Positions 6,596-9,399 of a stretch of DNA of 9,399 bases are shown here, piece by piece. The stretch lies in the NCBI GenBank assembly GCA_022564135.1, contig JADFLZ010000054.1:1-9399 (forward strand), read 5' to 3'. This stretch comes from Candidatus Zixiibacteriota bacterium. Its GTDB lineage: Bacteria > Zixibacteria > MSB-5A5 > GN15 > FEB-12. The translations under genes were made by a program, and so were the position numbers. The notes under the pieces were generated by a model that was given only the letters and a program-made list of their open reading frames with translations, did not search any database and was not told the origin of the DNA. The stretch's first letter is position 1. The number at the start of each line of letters is the position of its first letter.

Positions 6596-7162
6596 ATGTA
6601 TGCCAAAATGAGGATTGTTGCAGTAGTGATATTGACTTTTTCGCTGGCCTATCTACCAAAAACTGCAAGGGCTGATTCAACTGACATGATTGTTGATGGA
6701 AGAGCTTTTTTTCAGGCTGACCAATCTCTTATTGCAATAAAACTTGGAATTAATGGGCTTGTTTTTGACACTTCTGATTGCCCCAACTGCGAGTCTCAAT
6801 TTCCTGCCTGGCGTTTCATTGGTGACCTGAAGGTAGATTCTATCGTGCGATCAGATTGGTCAAAAGTTGCTTTAACAGATGAATCTCAGATGGATAGTGT
6901 CTCAATTAACTCCGTAGAGTTGCAGGATGCTCTGAAGGATATTAATGTCTATGAGCTAATAAAAATGTTTCCTAATCGCGTTCCTGCTGACACTCTATTC
7001 TGGGATTCTATACGTGTTAAGTGGCATATTATCTCAGACTTGTCAGTGTACTACGAGATCAGATACTCGGACACCACAGAATATGACACCGTGCTTCAAA
7101 AACTTTTACCAGTTACTAACATTGAGGGCATCGGTCCAGTCCAAATGCCTGTTGAAGACTGA
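6596..7162 (+). CDS. Secreted protein of unknown function (signal peptide, one CPNC motif)
   Basis: A 188-residue protein with a signal peptide: basic start (MYAKMR), hydrophobic core (IVAVVILTFSLAYL), and probable cleavage after A26 in TARA|DS. The mature part of about 162 residues is rich in Asp and Ser, has no further membrane segment, and contains just two cysteines in CPNC (62-65), which could form a disulfide or bind metal. Repeated beta-like runs (SIRVKWHI, LSVYYEIRYSD) suggest a beta-rich fold. I recognise no family. Its ATG lies only four bases after the IS terminus, so upstream control was probably replaced. The whole signal peptide argues that the coding part is not truncated, though a lost upstream start cannot be excluded. 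A hairpin terminator follows at 7254-7296. Confidence 0.7.
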   Translation: MYAKMRIVAVVILTFSLAYLPKTARADSTDMIVDGRAFFQADQSLIAIKLGINGLVFDTSDCPNCESQFPAWRFIGDLKVDSIVRSDWSKVALTDESQMDSVSINSVELQDALKDINVYELIKMFPNRVPADTLFWDSIRVKWHIISDLSVYYEIRYSDTTEYDTVLQKLLPVTNIEGIGPVQMPVED

Positions 7163-7253
7163 CCAGCCTCCCATATTACGGTCCAGTTTGAAAGTTAGTA
7201 TATTTGACTGGCCCTGTGAAGGTATTGCACTACCGGTCCAAGAGTTTTATAAT

Positions 7254-7296
7254 AGCCCGATCGGAGAACCGGTTAAACACCGGTCAGGCTTTTTTT
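7254..7296 (+). terminator. Rho-independent terminator, possibly bidirectional
   Basis: AGCC-c-GATCGG (7254-7264) pairs with CCGGTC-a-GGCT (7280-7290) around a 15-base loop, followed by TTTTTT (7291-7296). It is placed to end the secreted-protein transcript. On the minus strand the same hairpin follows the pepA fragment's stop, so it may originally have ended pepA. The copy in P2 (about 9084-9126) is less well paired and has an interrupted T run. Confidence 0.6.
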
Positions 7297-7314
7297 GGTT
7301 TTACGTTTAAGATT

Positions 7315-7512
7315 CTAATTGCTGCGCCAGTTGCTGAGCATTTCTACCAGAAGACGGGTTCCGAAACCGGTCGGACCTTTGGGAGTATACTCACTCCCCT
7401 TCGGCTCGGCATCCAGATAAGCGATATCAATATGCGCCCAAGGGTGATTGCCAATGAAGTTTTCTAAGAATGCTGCAGCTGTCAATGTCGCCGCCGCGCG
7501 ACCTCCGGAATT
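7315..7512 (-). pseudogene. Truncated second copy of pepA (last 65 codons), fused to IS sequence
   Basis: The minus strand encodes the last 65 residues of leucyl aminopeptidase, from NSGGRAAATL to the SNWRSN end, identical residue for residue to the tail of the partial pepA at the right edge. About 20 of 198 bases differ, all silent. Upstream codons are missing: at 7512 the sequence switches to transposase remnant R2, and an ATG inside that remnant (7525-7527) opens a 70-residue chimeric frame with no visible Shine-Dalgarno. The fragment lacks the metal-binding and catalytic residues, which lie further upstream in M17 peptidases, so it cannot act as a peptidase. The perfect protein match says decay started recently. 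Confidence 0.85.
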
Positions 7513-7636
7513 ACCAGACAACCACATAGCTCACTGGACTTCCGCCCGCACGGGAAGCGTTTCAACCAACATATAACTTAACAAGGATTGTTATAGGACT
7601 AAAATAAAAAGTGGAACAATAACCGGGGTCAGGTTA
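7513..7636 (+). mobile_element. Remnant R2: frameshifted 3' end of an IS3-family-like transposase gene plus IS terminus
   Basis: In frame from 7516 it reads RQPHSSLDFRP, matching the RPHSSLGYRPPAPEA signature of IS3-family transposases. A four-base deletion relative to R1 then shifts the frame, after which FQPTYNLTRIVIGLK and TAA follow. The terminus CAGGTTA (7630-7636) parallels CAGGTCA in R1. It reaches slightly further into the transposase than R1 but has no left end. It abuts the pepA fragment on its left and lies 26 bases beyond the end of the phosphatase gene on its right. Confidence 0.75.
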
Positions 7637-7662
7637 TTCATACTATATTCTTATGAAGACGT

Positions 7663-8874
7663 CTACTGGACACGTGCCAGCAGCAGGGTTTGGTCGTCCA
7701 TCTGTGTACCATGACGCTGAACTGCATCAATGATTGTCCTGTAGAGTTGAGGCAGGGGCTTGTCTGCGTTCTCGATTATCAGTGCTTCGATCCGCTCGGC
7801 ACCGAATTCTTGGTCGGCACTATCCCAGACTTCCGTCAGTCCATCCGTTAGCAATATGAAAAGATCGCCCGGTGAAAACTGTACCGTCTGCGAACCATAG
7901 GTTTGCTCCGCCAACACTCCTAAGGGAGGGTGGGGCCTGTCTAGCCTATGTAGCGTTCCACTTGCGCTCTGGTGGTGCAGAATGGGCAGATGCCCCGCGA
8001 GTGTGTATTGTGCCGAAGAGGAGCCATCAAACTGGAGACAGGCAAAGGTGACAAACATCTCCGGTCTTTTCACCTGAAATACCACCTGATTCAGGTCGTT
8101 GAGCAGAGAACCCAGATCGCTGGAGTTGAGGAGTCTCATTCGCATAGCGCTCTTCACCATGCCCATAAGTACCCCAGCCTGTACCCCGTGACCGGAGACA
8201 TCCGCAATATAGAGTCCGAGCTTTCCATGATCCTCAAAGACGTCCAGCAAATCGCCTCCAACTTCACTGCTGGGAATTGACTTGCCGAACAGTTCCAATT
8301 GCTGGGTGGTTCGGGCAATGGCCGGAACCAGGTTCGAGTGGATCTGCCTGGCTAATCCAATTTCCGTCTGCAGCCTCAAGCTCTTGGCGCCTTCACTGTT
8401 GATAAAATTGATGAAAAAGAAGTAACCCAGCGCAATTAGCAAGACGCATCCCATCCCTTCAATACTCCCTCTTATCTGAATAATATCATGTGAAGATAGG
8501 TAGCCCACGAGCCCCAAAAACATAACGTGTGTTGGTATAACGAAAATCAAGAACCTGAGGTTACGTAAGAATGAGAACGCCCATCCCACGGCAAATAGCC
8601 CAGCGCTCACCATCAATAGCAGAATTTCGTACCAGGGACGCTGTTCGGCAAAACTCGATATTGAAAGGAGGGCTACCGGGGCGAAGGAGAAGAAGACAGC
8701 CGTAAAGAGCTTGAATTGTGATTTGGTGGAGAGAAAGCGAAAAAAACTGGTGGAATACTCCTGGTCTGCACGGGTCTCTTTCATAGACAAGCTCTCATCT
8801 CTCACATAGTCCTGATAACTTAGAAGGCCTACTTTCAGTCCCCCCATGATCTCAACTGAGGTCACAGTTGACAC
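7663..8874 (-). CDS. Membrane-bound SpoIIE/RsbU-type PP2C serine phosphatase
   Basis: A 403-residue protein: a short cytoplasmic start, four hydrophobic helices (about 54-76, 82-103, 107-127, 140-158), a linker ending ARQIHSNLVP (175-184), then a SpoIIE-type PP2C domain to the C-terminus. Metal-ligand motifs are all present: GGD208, ADVSGHG (D225), TDGLTE (D344) and DDQT (D393, D394). Such enzymes dephosphorylate anti-sigma-factor antagonists (STAS proteins) in partner-switching control; no STAS or kinase gene lies in the window, so the target is unknown. No PAS, GAF or receiver domain is seen, so any signal would enter through the membrane part. The start is GTG (8874-8872) chosen because AAAGGA (8887-8882) lies seven bases upstream. 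It lies downstream of pepA on the same strand, 272 bases apart. Confidence 0.9.
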   Translation of the reverse strand: MSTVTSVEIMGGLKVGLLSYQDYVRDESLSMKETRADQEYSTSFFRFLSTKSQFKLFTAVFFSFAPVALLSISSFAEQRPWYEILLLMVSAGLFAVGWAFSFLRNLRFLIFVIPTHVMFLGLVGYLSSHDIIQIRGSIEGMGCVLLIALGYFFFINFINSEGAKSLRLQTEIGLARQIHSNLVPAIARTTQQLELFGKSIPSSEVGGDLLDVFEDHGKLGLYIADVSGHGVQAGVLMGMVKSAMRMRLLNSSDLGSLLNDLNQVVFQVKRPEMFVTFACLQFDGSSSAQYTLAGHLPILHHQSASGTLHRLDRPHPPLGVLAEQTYGSQTVQFSPGDLFILLTDGLTEVWDSADQEFGAERIEALIIENADKPLPQLYRTIIDAVQRHGTQMDDQTLLLARVQ

Positions 8875-8880
8875 TAATTG

Positions 8881-8888
8881 TTCCTTTT
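8881..8888 (-). promoter_or_regulatory. Shine-Dalgarno deciding the GTG start of the phosphatase
   Basis: The complement of TTCCTTTT (8881-8888) reads AAAAGGAA and ends seven bases before the GTG. A stop codon in the same frame does not conflict. No equally good site precedes the internal ATG nine codons later. Confidence 0.6.
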
Positions 8889-8997
8889 CGTGCCCTGTCG
8901 AGCGTGCCTCACTCTCAGCACCTGCCGGTCTATCATAATATACGCGAATACATCAACCAAGGTAAGAAGAAAAATGTTTACAGGCGACGCTGAGCTG

Positions 8998-9344
8998 CCC
9001 CCCGTATTTCGCTCTAGTTTTAGAGTTAGTATATTCAACTGGCCCTGCAAAGATACTGCACTACCGGCCCAAAAGGTTCTAGAATAGTCCAATATGGGGA
9101 CCGGTTAAACACCAGTCAGGCTATTTCTAGTTTTGAGCTTGAGTTTCTAGTTGCTGCGCCAATTACTGAGCATCTCTACCAAAAGACGGGTTCCAAAACC
9201 GGTCGGACCTTTGGGAGTATACTCACTCCCCTTCGGCTCGGCATCCAGATAAGCGATATCTATATGCGCCCAGGGATGATTGCCGATAAAGTTTTCCAAA
9301 AATGCTGCGGCTGTCAAAGTCGCCGCCGCCCGGCCGCCCGAGTT
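8998..9344. repeat. Repeat P2: pepA 3' end plus downstream flank (partner of P1)
   Basis: This is the right-hand copy of the segment at 7167-7512. Here it is continuous with the rest of pepA, so P2 is the resident locus and P1 the truncated copy. The flank has a hairpin region equivalent to the P1 terminator, but with changes in the stem and the T run. Confidence 0.85.
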
Positions 9345-9399
9345 CCATAAATCTGCAATGGGAACTTTAATGGCCTCGCGGAAATCGTCCCACAAGGGA
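9147..9399 (-). CDS. pepA: Leucyl aminopeptidase (M17, PepA), C-terminal part; 5' end beyond window
   Basis: The frame runs off the right edge and shows the last 84 or so residues: PLWDDFREAIKVPIADL, then NSGGRAAATLTAAAFLENF, PWAHIDIA, and KGPTGFGTRLLVEML near the end. This order is diagnostic of the C-terminus of M17 leucyl aminopeptidases, cytoplasmic di-zinc hexamers that remove N-terminal residues from peptides; some PepA proteins also bind DNA. The metal ligands and the catalytic Arg lie in the missing upstream part, so integrity cannot be checked. A TTG at 9395-9393 could look like a start but is internal, because conserved PepA sequence continues before it. The phosphatase gene follows downstream on the same strand. 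Confidence 0.9.
   Translation of the reverse strand, partial: PLWDDFREAIKVPIADLWNSGGRAAATLTAAAFLENFIGNHPWAHIDIAYLDAEPKGSEYTPKGPTGFGTRLLVEMLSNWRSN

Larger units (their letters stand above)
7167..7512. repeat. Repeat P1: duplicated pepA 3' end plus downstream flank
   Basis: This segment matches 8998-9344 along its full length. By hand alignment the coding part (7315-7512) is about 90% identical and the non-coding flank (7181-7314) about 76%. Homology stops abruptly at 7512, where transposase sequence (R2) begins, and fades near the stop codon of the secreted-protein gene on the left. Confidence 0.85.

Noticed and set aside
7014..7467. Plus-strand open frames across the secreted-protein end and the P1 repeat
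   Set aside because: They overlap a real gene end, a terminator hairpin and the antisense of the pepA tail; no protein family is suggested.
7972..8280. 102-residue plus-strand frame inside the phosphatase gene
   Set aside because: It is antisense to the conserved SpoIIE domain motifs, which explain the sequence fully.
8874..9092. Open frames of 69-72 residues on both strands between the phosphatase and pepA
   Set aside because: They cover the non-coding pepA flank, which is not maintained as a protein in the P1 copy (its bases differ with indels).
1..9399. CRISPR arrays, toxin-antitoxin pairs or a defence system
   Set aside because: No regularly spaced repeats were seen, and no gene matches a known defence or toxin family; the accessory genes are explained by integration and IS remnants.

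Overview
The window reads as accessory chromosomal sequence from a bacterium of moderate, slightly AT-rich composition. There are no 16S or other marker genes, so the lineage cannot be fixed. The style of the genes (GT-C sugar transferases with fused beta-sandwich tails, a single-domain PilZ protein, a membrane SpoIIE-type phosphatase, PepA) fits an uncultured Gram-negative-like lineage rather than an Actinobacterium; this is inference.

Left third (1-4275): three consecutive plus-strand genes for envelope polysaccharide assembly. The first is the 3' part of a large membrane protein whose HIIDLHGLCDPLLSRLP and WRIGHF...GYSES motifs recall the AftB-type arabinofuranosyltransferase group. The second is a small polytopic protein with GT-C character. 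The third is a 770-residue AftA (GT85)-like polytopic transferase with a C-terminal beta-sandwich. Genes 2 and 3 overlap by four bases (GTGA), so they are probably translationally coupled. Together they suggest transfer of polyprenyl-phosphate-linked pentofuranose, possibly arabinofuranose, onto an envelope glycan.

Middle (4329-6290): an intact tRNA-Leu(CAG) followed at once by a complete tyrosine recombinase with its own sigma70-like promoter, the classic left edge of an element integrated at a tRNA 3' end. A convergent PilZ (c-di-GMP receptor) gene follows. At 6159-6287 lies a decayed C-terminal piece of a second, closely related integrase. No convincing right attachment site is visible.

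Right third (6477-9399): a two-unit modular structure. Each unit is the 3' end of an IS3-family-like transposase plus IS terminus (R), an unrelated single gene (X), and the 3' end of a leucyl aminopeptidase gene with its downstream flank (P). Unit 1 is R1 (6477-6591), a small secreted protein (6596-7162), and P1 (7167-7512). Unit 2 is R2 (7513-7636), a SpoIIE phosphatase on the minus strand (7663-8874), and P2 (from 8998), which continues into a pepA gene running off the right edge. P1 and P2 encode identical 65-residue tails although about 20 of 198 bases differ, so P1 came from a pepA that stayed under selection until recently. The start region of the secreted-protein gene is formed by the IS end. 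I read this as an IS- and recombination-driven hot spot next to pepA, not as one coherent machine.
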